This document shows positions 21,146 to 30,500 of a stretch of 64,000 nt of DNA, piece by piece. The notes under the pieces are model-generated. The model was not told where the DNA came from, ran no database searches, and saw only the letters and a program-made list of their open reading frames with translations. This DNA comes from Melieria omissa (taxonomy: Eukaryota > Arthropoda > Insecta > Diptera > Ulidiidae), in contig OZ020269.1 in assembly GCA_963971225.1 (NCBI GenBank), positions 19,404,921 through 19,468,920 of the forward strand, given 5' to 3'. Within the stretch, counting starts at the first letter, position 1. Each line of letters opens with the position of its first letter. A program made the translations under genes and the position numbers.

Positions 21146-22089
21146 ATTGTTGACCAAGGAGCGCTCCTATGGGAGGCGCCCTCTGGTAGCGAAGTTTTGA
21201 ACTTTGATAAATTTTGTATTTTTAGGCCTCAAAAATGCTTCCAATCACTGAATTAATCATTCAAATCGGTTTAGTAGTTTCCGGGATACCACTGTTCCTC
21301 GCTTATTTAACTACATTTACAAGTGGAGAGCTAATCCCATAGAAAATTACCAGTTTTGTATGGCAGCCCCCTAAAAGTTGGAGATAGTGATTCGACGTTT
21401 ATGGAAAAAACATTCGGAGGAAAAATAAATGGGGGCTAGTTTTACATTTTGTACGTCTATGGGTTATCTGGGGGAAATGGGAGCCCATTTATAAATGCGA
21501 TCATTTTGTATGGGAGCACGATTAGGAGTGGGAGATAAAGTATAAATATGTGTGAAAGAAATGCTCAGAAGGAAAATTTAGTGGGGCTCACTCATAAACT
21601 TTAACCCTCTAAGAGCCATTTCTGAGCAGCTGTAGAGCAACAATATGACGCCATGTAACACCATTCTGGCCTCCCAATTTCTTGGGTCATGCTTTTTATC
21701 AAAGCGCTTAAAATGGGAGGTTCCTGACCATCGAGGACCCATTATTAAAAATACCCATTTTTTAAACGAGGGAATATGAAAGCATACGCGGTAATGCTTC
21801 CAAATCTCATAGTAATTTTTATATGCGGTTTTGATTTCTACTGGAATTATGAATTTTTGTTGTCCAAATATCAATCTTTCGGCATGGATCGATAGAGTTC
21901 GGCTTGAAGAAGTTTAGGGATGCCAAATCTAATTTGTGGCACAGGTGACATATACGCGGTTTTGCAGTTTAAATAACGAAATAATAATTTCAATAAACCC
22001 TGAATGTTTATTGTATTAATTGCCACTGTTTTGTCAAGCAGTTAAAACGCTTAAATGATTGATTGATATCAATTCCAAATTGTGTCTTC

Positions 22090-22097
22090 TATAAAAT
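22090..22097 (+). promoter_or_regulatory. TATA box of gene E
   Basis: TATAAAAT lies 51 bp before the ATG, followed by GTAGCAGTGCCATTCGACC. This matches the core promoter layout of genes D and F. Confidence 0.65.
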
Positions 22098-22147
22098 ATA
22101 ATCGTAGCAGTGCCATTCGACCTATTTTGCTTGCATTTCGTGTTGCG

Positions 22148-22909
22148 ATGTCTGCACTGTGGTTTGTGTTTTGGGGCCTTTGTCTAGTGATTCTGATAAA
22201 TTCTGACAGCGTGAGTAATAATTGTCCTATTCTCGTTTTACATATCATGTAAATTGTTCAATGCCTCAGGTACATGGACGGATAACATTTAAATATCTCA
22301 ATTGTAGCGTTGAAGATCGGAATATTGTAGAAATACTAAAGTGCAAGCCGAACATGCAGGGCAGAAATCGAGTGGTCGCTAACTTTGCGGCTAAGTTGAA
22401 AGCAAACATTTTGGATATTGATGTAAGATCCGAACTCTCTAAATAAATCATAAAATGAAAACGAACTAAATGTGTTTGGTAATACACCATTTTTTCAGGT
22501 CGTTTTACAACTAAAGCGATACTATACAAGCGGCTGGCGTCCATTTCTTTACAAAATTAATTTTAACATGTGCGATTATTTACGCAATCCAAAAAGATTT
22601 GCAATAGCAGACGTTTTTTTAACTTATTTAAAACATCTTAGCAACGTCAATCATACCTGTCCGTATAAGGTAAGACTTGGATATTTCGTATTTTTTAAGT
22701 TGATCGCATCAAAGCTAACCCTTCTGCATCTGCTGCAGCGAGGAGAGCAGATGATCATCAAGGATTTTATTCTGGACGAGACAGTATTTCGCTCCAGATT
22801 CCCAGTGGATGTTGGAACCTATGGAGTATTTTCGGTTATAAGCACTATGGGCAAAGTGGTTTTGAAAACAGCAGTGACCATAGAATATTCCGATTACAGA
22901 GCGAATTGA
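22148..22909 (+). CDS. DUF1091-family secreted protein, gene E (185 aa, 4 exons)
   Basis: Exons are 22148-22210, 22270-22422, 22499-22669 and 22739-22909, all phase 0. The signal peptide is MSALWFVFWGLCLVILINSDS. Exon 2 has ITFKYLNCSVEDRN and KCKPNMQGRNR. Exon 3 has SGWRPFLY, MCDYLRNPKRF and NHTCPYK. Exon 4 has FPVDVGTYGVFSVIS and ends EYSDYRAN. It is a subfamily-2 member, clearly distinct from D and F in exon 3 (AIADVFLTYLKHLSNVNHT) and at the end of exon 4 (KVVLKTAVTIEY). AATAAA starts on the last base of the TGA stop, so the 3' UTR is minimal. Intact. Confidence 0.88.
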
Positions 22910-23274
22910 ATAAAGCATGAGTTCAAAGTGTACGGGGAATGTGTAAAGTATTTGTCAGTGTGTGAGTTTGTGAGTGTCGGAAATATTAAAGATTTTGAAA
23001 TGTTTTTTTATTTACCACAGCTTATTGCCATCGTTTTGCGAAAATTCACTCATTTCAGTGTCAAATAACTAAAAGCAATTTTCGACCCATAGGTTTGGTT
23101 AAAGAAGGGTTGTGCACAGTAAGCGTTTCCCCTTAGAGATCTCATTGCAATGGGTTCATTCCTAAATCCGGTGTTCTTTCCTATCTGCTGGGTTCCCTAT
23201 AGGGTCTTTTGGGAACCATTTGGACTTGGCGTGGAAATTGTGTAGACCCAAGATTTTAGTGATGGACAATGGTA

Positions 23275-23530
23275 TTAAAGCTGCTCGATCGAATCCGCTG
23301 AATCCTCGTTTTCGCAGCTTCTGAATAAATCGTCGGGCGCCAGTCGAATCCATAGGTAATTTTGCTCATATTTCAAACAAAGATGATTGCTTTGCGGCAA
23401 ATAATTGATTGGCACACGGATTTGTGTTTCAATATTACAAACTACACATTCATCATCGGTATTGGATTTTTTGCCAAAATTTCTGCAGGTATAACGCAAA
23501 TCACTTTGCAGTAGCTGAAGTGTGACGTTG
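23275..23530 (-). other. Unrecognised minus-strand open stretch, part of the D/E duplication
   Basis: A minus-strand frame is open for 85 codons with several cysteines (a YTCRNFGKK segment, a DDECVVCNI segment) and an acidic C-terminus. Part of it (23424-23560) has a homologue at 16815-16930 downstream of gene D. I do not recognise the product. It could be the last exon of a host gene caught in the duplication or a chance ORF. Confidence 0.25.
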
Positions 23531-23943
23531 AAAATGTTGAACAGAGCGCAACATTGTGGCCACTTTAAAGAGAAGAGAAGAGAGAGGTGTTCTACCCGTA
23601 AAAAAAAACTCTTTCCAGTTAACCCTCTAGTTTCCAAGAAGGCCTGTAGACATCCTAAGCTTAAAAAAATTCTGTAAATGAACCCTTTTGATGTTTTTTT
23701 GTATGTGCTCATAACTGAAATAAGAGGGGGAAAACGTGTTTTTCGACGATTTTTCAAGAACGCTTCTTAAGAAAATGTTTTTATTTTCAGTTTCGTATTC
23801 AGGAGCCAAATATTAGTCTAAAAAATACTTTTATTTTTAGGAGCATTTTTCGTGTCGAGTAGTGTAATTATTACATTCGTTTTCAAGGAAAGCAAATCAA
23901 AGTTTGTCAACAGTTTTTATTACAAACTGTTGATATTTCGCAA

Positions 23944-24873
23944 ATGACTCTGCGTTCTGCCAGAGCTAAATCACAAGTGATAAACATCTGTGCCGCTACT
24001 AAACGAAAACGTTCGCCTCATAATAAATCCGATGCCACCAAAGTAGAACTTTTAAGAAAATATATTCAGGATTTGCCGGCCGTCCCGTCACACTATTGCC
24101 GCAACAAAAGTAGGAAACTTTATTTACTCTGGTCGACGGGGGTGTAATGAGATTTGATCTGTAATGTTTAGATATTTAAAAATAGTAGATGAAAGAAAAA
24201 TGCACAGCACAGTGAGTCTTTACTGCGACAGCTGTGCAGGTCAAAATCGCAACAGAGCTTTCTTAACAACGCTTGCTTTTTTCCTTAAAACTTCTGGTTT
24301 CATTAAAAATATTATAATAACTTTTGCCAGGTCACACAATGATGTCAGTAGATTCCATACACAGTACAATTGAATCCTTTGCCAAAGCAAGAACAGTTTG
24401 GGCTCCCTCAGAGTGGCCAACAATTATTTCTAATTCTCGAACAAATCCAAGATGCTATGAAAGCATTGTAATGACTCACTTTCATGACTGACTCAGCTTT
24501 CATGGATTGGAAAACCTTTTCGCAAACATTATTACCACCGACTAGAAAAATAAAATTTAGTGGTTTGCGATCGGGATACTTTGATAAAACAAGTTCTAAT
24601 ATAAAAATTAAGTACGGATATTTTGACGATAGCGAAGTTGAAGTGGTCAATATGAAGTTAAACACTCGATTAAGACAGAACTCAAAGGTTTTGGCAAACG
24701 GCCCTACTCCACTCTATAACAATTGTTTGTAAATCTCTGAACTTAAGTATAGGGATTTGATAAGTATATGTGAAAAGGAAATAATACCCGAAGGGTATCA
24801 TAAAGAATACCTGGATATGAATTGTAATCCACAAGTCCAGGATACCTTAGCAGAGACTGACGTTGAAGACTGA
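23944..24873 (+). pseudogene. DUF7869-like transposase-derived pseudogene
   Basis: Fragments in two frames match the arrangement of the widespread arthropod proteins carrying a DDE-like DUF7869 domain. LLRKYIQDLPAVPSHYCR (near 24050-24105) comes first. LYCDSCAGQNRNR (near 24215-24255) corresponds to the D-N-C-x-GQN active-site motif and is followed by a FARSHNDVSR segment. A C-terminal part (24484-24873) runs through SGYFDKTS and an in-frame TAA at 24730-24732, then ELKYRDL and IPEGYHKEYL. The region between the first two pieces is largely missing. The copy is dead. The motif assignment comes from memory of the family and needs a profile search. Confidence 0.5.
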
Positions 24874-25119
24874 AGAGCAAATAATTAATAACTTTTTTGA
24901 AGAAACTTTCATTTACTATGGATTGTTAAATTTTATTTTTAAGCTGAAATGTAGTTTGAACTTGAAATGTTTTTTTTTGTTTTTATTACATTCGTTACTT
25001 CTTTTGTAGTGCAATAAATATTGTTGAAACTACAAATTTGTTTTTAATTGTTAATTCTAACCCACTATTTTCTGCTAGTTTTCATAATGTTTTTACATTG
25101 TTTTACAATTTCTAATAAC

Positions 25120-25435
25120 TTTTGCGACTATATTATTATAAACAAGACAAGATAACAAATTAAAAGGGAAGCCAACGTCATATATTTGTATCGTAAGCGC
25201 CACAGCTTGTGCGTGCTTTATAATATTCGTGGTAGCGAAATTATCGTAAGCGCCATTAAATATGCTCTTGTTATGCGAATCCAATTTTTTTTAATCAGTA
25301 TTCCACAAATAACTTTAAACCAATAATGCATGCACAAAATGGAAGCATTTAATAGAATAAAATAAAAGGAAAATACAAAAAACCTTCTCCTGAAAAATTA
25401 CGAATTTGGCGCTTACGATATTTTGGCGACTATGG
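25120..25435. repeat. Repeated TATCGTAAGCGCCA motif (two direct, one inverted)
   Basis: ATCGTAAGCGCCA occurs at about 25188 and 25243, and its reverse complement TGGCGCTTACGAT at about 25408. GCGACTAT also occurs near both edges (25124 and 25424). This resembles the end organisation of a decayed non-autonomous element, but I cannot define terminal repeats or a target duplication. Confidence 0.4.
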
Positions 25436-25711
25436 CTCGATATATGTATGTGTGGTTATATAGAAAAAGTAGCTTAAGTCGACCTAAGAGAGAATTAAAT
25501 TATTGCGTTGGTAGCTTGAGGAAAGTCAAAGCTCTAAAATCTATTTCATTCATTATACAAAATCTTGTTTTTTTTTAACGATTTTAAGTGCGTTTAGCTT
25601 AAGTCTTTTTGAAAAACAATGCATTGTGCATAATATCTTATGTGCACGTAATTTTCAAACTTCAATATTATCTAAAGCTACTCTTCCATATGAGAACAAA
25701 CATACAAAGTA

Positions 25712-26010
25712 GCCAACAAATATATGAGGAAAAACATTTAACGTTTCAGCGCAATCATCGATCATCAACTCTTTCAATTGTTTTTGCCTGCTTAATTTTA
25801 CGGTATGAGTTTTAAGTGAAGTTCGTTGGTTTCATCATTATTTTGTATAGCTTTTTACGTATGTATGTACTTTGAATTCGAATCAATTTCAAATCTCGTC
25901 AAATTAGACACAACAAAAACAAAATTCACTGACAGAATGAATAGAAATGGTTGTGTTGTGTCATTTGTGCAATTTTGTTCAGTTTCTCTATTTGTTATCC
26001 GAGGCTTACT
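25712..26010 (+). pseudogene. Promoter and exon 1 of a DUF1091 copy, remainder lost
   Basis: About 260 bp match the region upstream of and including exon 1 of the dead copy at 20005. Shared blocks include ATGAGGAAAAACATTT, ATCATCGATCATCAAC, TACTTTGAATTCGAATCAAT and TTGTGCAATTTTGTTCAGTT. The start codon at 25937 opens MNRNGCVVSFVQFC. The homology stops at about 26010 and no exons 2-4 follow, so it is a truncated duplicate. The LINE 3' end on the other side begins about 220 bp further on. Confidence 0.6.
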
Positions 26011-26229
26011 TTTTGGCTTTTTGTCCGTGGCGGGCACCAAACCCTGCGCACAACCCAAATTTCAAGTCCTGGGGATTAGACTCGCTGCACACATTAGTTC
26101 ATTATTCAGCGGGTGCCAAATAGCTATCCAGAAGGGCCGCGCGGAGGCTGTTTATCAGCTTGGATTGGACAGGGACAAGGATCGTTCTGGCGATCGCCAG
26201 GTTGAACGCAATCAGAGACTTTACCCTGT

Positions 26230-27410
26230 ATGTCCGCTCCATTATTATTATTGATGGGGACGATGCACCGCTACCTGTAGATCTATTGTGCCACCTTCTT
26301 GGACTTCACAGACTGTCAGTAAGTCCGGCATCCAGGAGGAATTTTAATATACTTCCTACACCTCTGGATATCAAGTCCGTACCTGGTATAAGATGGTCCC
26401 CCAGGTGTTTCTTTCTCTTATGCATGAGTACAGGGCACTCTCCTAGTATATGTAGTGTAGTCTCATTTTCCTGCAAGCAGAACCTGCAATACCCGTTTTC
26501 ACGGATTCCTAGTTTGGCCAGATGATAATTCAGTCTGCAGTGCCCTGTTAGCATTCCCGTAATAATCTTTAGATTATTCTTTGATAGGGTCATGCAATCC
26601 TCGAATCTTTTCTTATTGTAGGACCCGATAACCATCTTGGAATGTTCTAAACCTGGTAGATTTTCCCAGTATTGAGTCCTTCTGGTTATTTCGTCCTTTC
26701 TCGTTAGGATGTAATAAGCTCCTTTTCCCAAACCACAAAAGGGTTCAGGGCCGACAAAAGGTGTGGAAGCTCCCCTCCTTGCCAGTTCGTCGGCGCGTTC
26801 GTTTCCTTCAATGCCAGCCTGGCCCTGGTTATAACGGCCAAGTTCATTCAGCTTCTCAAGGCACTCCAAGACCAGTTTCGAGGACACCTGGTAGGATCTA
26901 AGAGCCTTGATAGCCGCTTGGCTGTCGGAGAGGATAGCAATCTTCCGGTTCCGGTATCCCCTCGTCAGATTGAAATAAGCACACCTTTCAACGGCGTATA
27001 TTTCCGCCTGGAAGATAGTGGTGTGTTTTCCCGTAGGTTCCGAGTATCCTATCCTCGGCCCGTATACATCTATCCCGGTACCCTCCGTTAAGGAGCCATC
27101 TGTGTACCAAGAAATCATATGCTTGTCTATCAGATACGTTTCCGATATACCTACCCAGTTCCTTTTGTTGCTAAGCTCAGTTTTGAAATTTTTGACAAAA
27201 CTGAACTTTAATGAGATAGTGTCCCTCGGTATTGCAACGTCAGGATATTGATTCGTAAGAGTATCAATCCTCTTACGGCTCAGGAAGCCTTCATTCCCGA
27301 TATTTACGTCAGTCATCCGTAGAAGAGCCCTCTTCACCTGGGTCTGAAGTGAAGAGGTGTTAGTTCAAGGAGAACCTCTAAGGATGCTGTTGGACACGTT
27401 CTCATGTCCG
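26230..27410 (-). mobile_element. 3' end of an RNase H-bearing LINE (5'-truncated)
   Basis: Read on the minus strand, the element enters at about 27410 inside the distal reverse transcriptase region (MRTCP, then VLLELTPLHF). It runs through an RNase H domain and ends with a short (AAT)n tract near 26240-26260. The same family occurs at 43120-44340. RNase H-bearing LINEs with AAT-type tails occur in the I/LOA group. The 5' boundary falls at the edge of the gene F duplication block. Confidence 0.75.
26306..27337 (-). pseudogene. LINE ORF2 C-terminus with RNase H domain (343 codons)
   Basis: The RNase H domain has WYTDGSLTEGTG (first Asp), FQAEIYAVERC (Glu), ILSDSQAAIKAL (second Asp) and GIEGNERADELARRGA (last Asp). 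A C-terminal zinc-knuckle-like CRFCLQENETTLHILGECP follows. The expected WVPGH-type loop before GIEGNE is missing: RYNQ joins directly to GQAGIEGNE, apparently an in-frame deletion of about nine codons when compared with the relic at 43940-44130. There is no reverse transcriptase, so it cannot transpose. Open reading suggests recent insertion. Confidence 0.8.
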
Positions 27411-27901
27411 CTCCCACGTCCGCTCCCTTACTTCACACAATCTCCTCGCCAAGACCAAAAAATGTCCACAAGACCCCGTCTGGATCTACAGAAACGAACA
27501 ACGGATTCAAAAATGAAGGGATTCACAAGGATCCCAATAGGGTCTCCGTGTGGAAGTGCTTACCGCACACAACCCTTCTTTAATAATACCTAACCTAACC
27601 TAAAAATTTTTGTTACTTTTTTGACACTAAATGAGTGAGTGATTTTTTGCAAAACGATGGCAATAACCTGCTTTGAATAAAAAACATTTCCAACACATTC
27701 ATATTCCTAAAACCCACAAAAGCACAAAATAATACAACAACATGATTGATGAGTTACTTTAATGTTTCGTGTATTTAATGCTTCGTGGCTTATCTGCAAT
27801 CAAAACGAATCCATCTTTACATCTCAATTACATACTTAACACATTCCCCATACACTTTGAACTGATGGTTTATTCAACTTTTACAAGTTCATCATCGTCG
27901 T

Positions 27902-28656
27902 TCAATTCGCTCTATAATCCGAATATTCCATGGTCAATGCTATTTTCATAAATGCTTTGCCCATAGTGCTGATAACCGAAAATACTCCATAGGTTCCAAC
28001 ATCTACTGGGAATCTGGAGCGAAGTTCTGTCTCGTTCAGAATAAAATCCTTTATGATCATCTGCTCTCCACGCTGCAACAGATGCCGAAATGTTAACTTT
28101 GATGCCATCAACTTAAGAAATACGAAATATCCAAGTCTTACCTTATACGGACAGGTATGATTGAGGTTGCTAGAACGTTTTGCATACATTAAGGCGGCGT
28201 TTGCAAGTACAAATCTTTTTGGATTGCGTAAATAATCGCAGAAGTTTACTTTAAATTTGTAAAGAAATGGACGCCAGCCGCTTGTGTAGAACCGCTTTAA
28301 TTGCAAAACTAACTGAAAGAAATGGGTGTTATTCGTTTTCATTTCATAAGTTATTTAGAGAATTAGGAACTTACATCCATATCCAAAATGTTTGCTTTCA
28401 CGTTGACCACAAAGTTACCGACAATTCGATTTCTGCCCTGCGTTGTCAGCTTGCACGTTAGTATTTCTACAATATTCCGATCCTCAACGCTACAATTTAG
28501 ATATTTCAGTGTTATACGTCCGTGCACCTGAAGCATTAAGCAATATAGATTATGTATAAATCTAGAATAGAACAATGGTTCACCAATACTCACACTGTCA
28601 GAATTTAGAAGAACAACCAGACAAAAGCCGCAAAACACAGACAACAACGCAAACAT
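27902..28656 (-). CDS. DUF1091-family secreted protein, gene F (185 aa, 4 exons)
   Basis: Minus strand. Exons are 28594-28656, 28375-28527, 28142-28312 and 27902-28072, all phase 0, with introns of 66, 62 and 69 bp. Signal peptide MFALLSVFCGFCLVVLLNSDS. Exon 2 has ITLKYLNCSVEDRN, exon 3 SGWRPFLY, FCDYLRNPKRF and NHTCPYK, and exon 4 FPVDVGTYGVFSVIS and an EYSDYRAN end. It is nearly identical to gene D over most of its length but carries E-like residues in exon 2 (IT) and exon 4 (VFSVIS), which suggests gene conversion. It is the only cluster gene on the minus strand. Its duplicated flank was inverted with it, and the downstream side is cut at about 27405 where the LINE begins. Confidence 0.88.
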
Positions 28657-28706
28657 CGCGACACGAAATGACAGCAAAATTGATCGAATGCCACTGCTGC
28701 GATTTT

Positions 28707-28714
28707 ATTTTATA
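28707..28714 (-). promoter_or_regulatory. TATA box of gene F
   Basis: Read on the minus strand, TATAAAAT lies 51 bp before the ATG and is followed by GCAGCAGTGGCATTCGATC, matching the promoters of D and E. Confidence 0.65.
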
Positions 28715-29306
28715 GCAGACATAATTTGGAATTGATACCAATCAATATTTTAAGCGTTTTAGCAGCTTTAAAAACAAAATAAATAAAATAATAAATTAAT
28801 ACAATGAACATTCAGGGTTCGTCGGAATTATTATTTTGTTGTTTAAACTGCAAAACCGCGTATACGCCACTTACGCAAAAAATGAGATTTGGCATCCCGA
28901 AGCTTCTACAAGCCGAGCTCTATCGATCAATGCCAAAACGTCGATTTTTGGACAACAAAAATTCATAATTACATTAGAAGTCAAAACCGCATATAAAAAT
29001 TACTATGAGATTTGGAAGCAATACCGCGTATGCTTTCACATTCGTACATTTAAAAAATGGGTATTCTTAGTAATGAGTTCTCGATGCTCAGGAACCTCTC
29101 ATTTTATGACGCTGGATTAAAAAAGCTTGAGCCAAAAAATTGGGAGAATAGAATGGCGTCGCATCGAGGTTGAATTCTCCAAGGAGCCATGTCGCGTGAA
29201 TTCGAAGCCTACGGATCGATATTAATGTGGTTTTTGGTCAACTAGTCGCGTACAAGATGAGGTATGTGAGACAGTGCCAATTCCGGCAACGAGTCTGACC
29301 TCTTAA

Positions 29307-30035
29307 GGCAGGTTCTCACCTTGTGGAAAAAAAAATACATTTTTTACAATTTTTTTGCCTTATCGTGTAGATATATGTTTCAAAAATGTGCGCCAGAAAT
29401 TTCAGATCAAAATCTGAAAAATTACAAAAGTTACAGGCGGTTACAAAGAGCAGTGTAGAGCACCGGCCAAGCGCGCTTTAAACTTTAAACGCGTTTTTCT
29501 CAGAACCACATTTTCGGACCTTACGGAAGTGATTGAAGGCGCTGGAATGAACCAATCGTCACCAAATTTTTTCCAAATGTTCCTTAGGGTTTTTTCTAAT
29601 AAACGAACTACGATCAGCCAAAAATATTGAAAATTGTTTATTTAAAAAAATAATTAGTGAACAAAAAAATGCGAAAATCTTAATTTTTTTTTCAAAACCT
29701 CATAACTTTTTTAATTTCGATTTTTTTTTCATGATCGTAGTTCATTCAATAGAAAATACGGTACACATTAAGAATGTGTTCGATTTTTGTGTTTCCGATC
29801 ACGGGTTTTGACGGAATCACTTCCAGTAGCGGGACACCTCCTCGCCGACATGCCACCACTGATGGACGCCCCCTCCCCCCTTTTTTTGATTCATTCAATT
29901 TTAAAAATTGTATTCTCTAAATAAATGTGTGTTCATATCCAGAAACAATTTTCAGCGTTGTATCTTTAACCGTTTTCTCAAAAAAAATTCCTAAAAAAAA
30001 TGCTCTTTTTCGGATCCACAAGGTGAGAACCTGCC
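29307..30035. mobile_element. TTAA-flanked TIR element, piggyBac-type MITE (729 bp)
   Basis: Terminal inverted repeats begin GGCAGGTTCTCACCTTGTGG at both ends and are flanked by TTAA (29303-29306 and 30036-30039), the target duplication made by piggyBac-type transposases. No transposase is encoded. The insertion lies inside an old mariner relic. The paralogous relic at 20866-20920 shows uninterrupted sequence at the same point, which gives the pre-insertion state. The terminal bases differ from canonical piggyBac (CCC...), so the superfamily rests on the TTAA alone. Confidence 0.75.
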
Positions 30036-30500
30036 TTAAGATGAATATTTTTCCTCAAAGGCTTTAATACGCTCAAATAATACTGATATACTGACTGACC
30101 TGGTGGAAACAATTAGTAGTGGATCACCAATCAAGAAGAAAAAGTCTAAAAAGATTTGATTTTGCATCAATTGTGGTGGGGTTTTTCGGTTATCCGAAGA
30201 ATCAGAAATCGTTTTGGTATAGAATACGGTCTCCCCGTCCTGCTGGGTCAAAGAATAAAGTGTTTAGATTTCGGTCTGTTGAAGGCATAGTGATAGCTCC
30301 AGCTAGAACTGGGAGTAATAGAAGTAACAATAGTAACAGTGATAACAGCTGATCAAACTAATTAAGGTATTTGGTCAAATGAAATTCCTGTTGAATGTAT
30401 AACTATTTGGCCAATGAGGTTGGTTGATTAGTTTCGATGACATATTCATAGACCCATGTCTCGTAATGTTGCTGTTTCAAAATTTGTAGATAACAACAAC
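30036..30500 (-). pseudogene. Old mariner relic, paralogue of 20690-21145
   Basis: On the minus strand, a SDSSDNRKT segment and FERIKAFEEKY can be read (30040-30260). Farther out, at about 30430-30465, lies ETWVYEYVIET, the region of the first catalytic Asp. The sequence corresponds to the relic upstream of gene E in inverted orientation. Confidence 0.6.

Larger units (their letters stand above)
21170..23560 (+). repeat. Segmental duplication block carrying gene E
   Basis: This is a homologue of 14540-16960 (gene D block). Matching stretches include AGTTGGAGATAGTGATTCGA, a GCATGGATCGATAGAG stretch upstream, and AAGAAGGGTTGTG and TTTCTGCAGGTATAACGCA downstream. Confidence 0.75.
27405..29165 (-). 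repeat. Inverted segmental duplication block carrying gene F
   Basis: The sequence flanking gene F matches, on the opposite strand, the upstream blocks of D and E (including the CGATAGAGCTCGGCTTGTAG stretch) and their downstream block (AAGAAGGGTTGTG...). It lacks the distal part of the upstream block present at 21170-21640. Confidence 0.7.
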
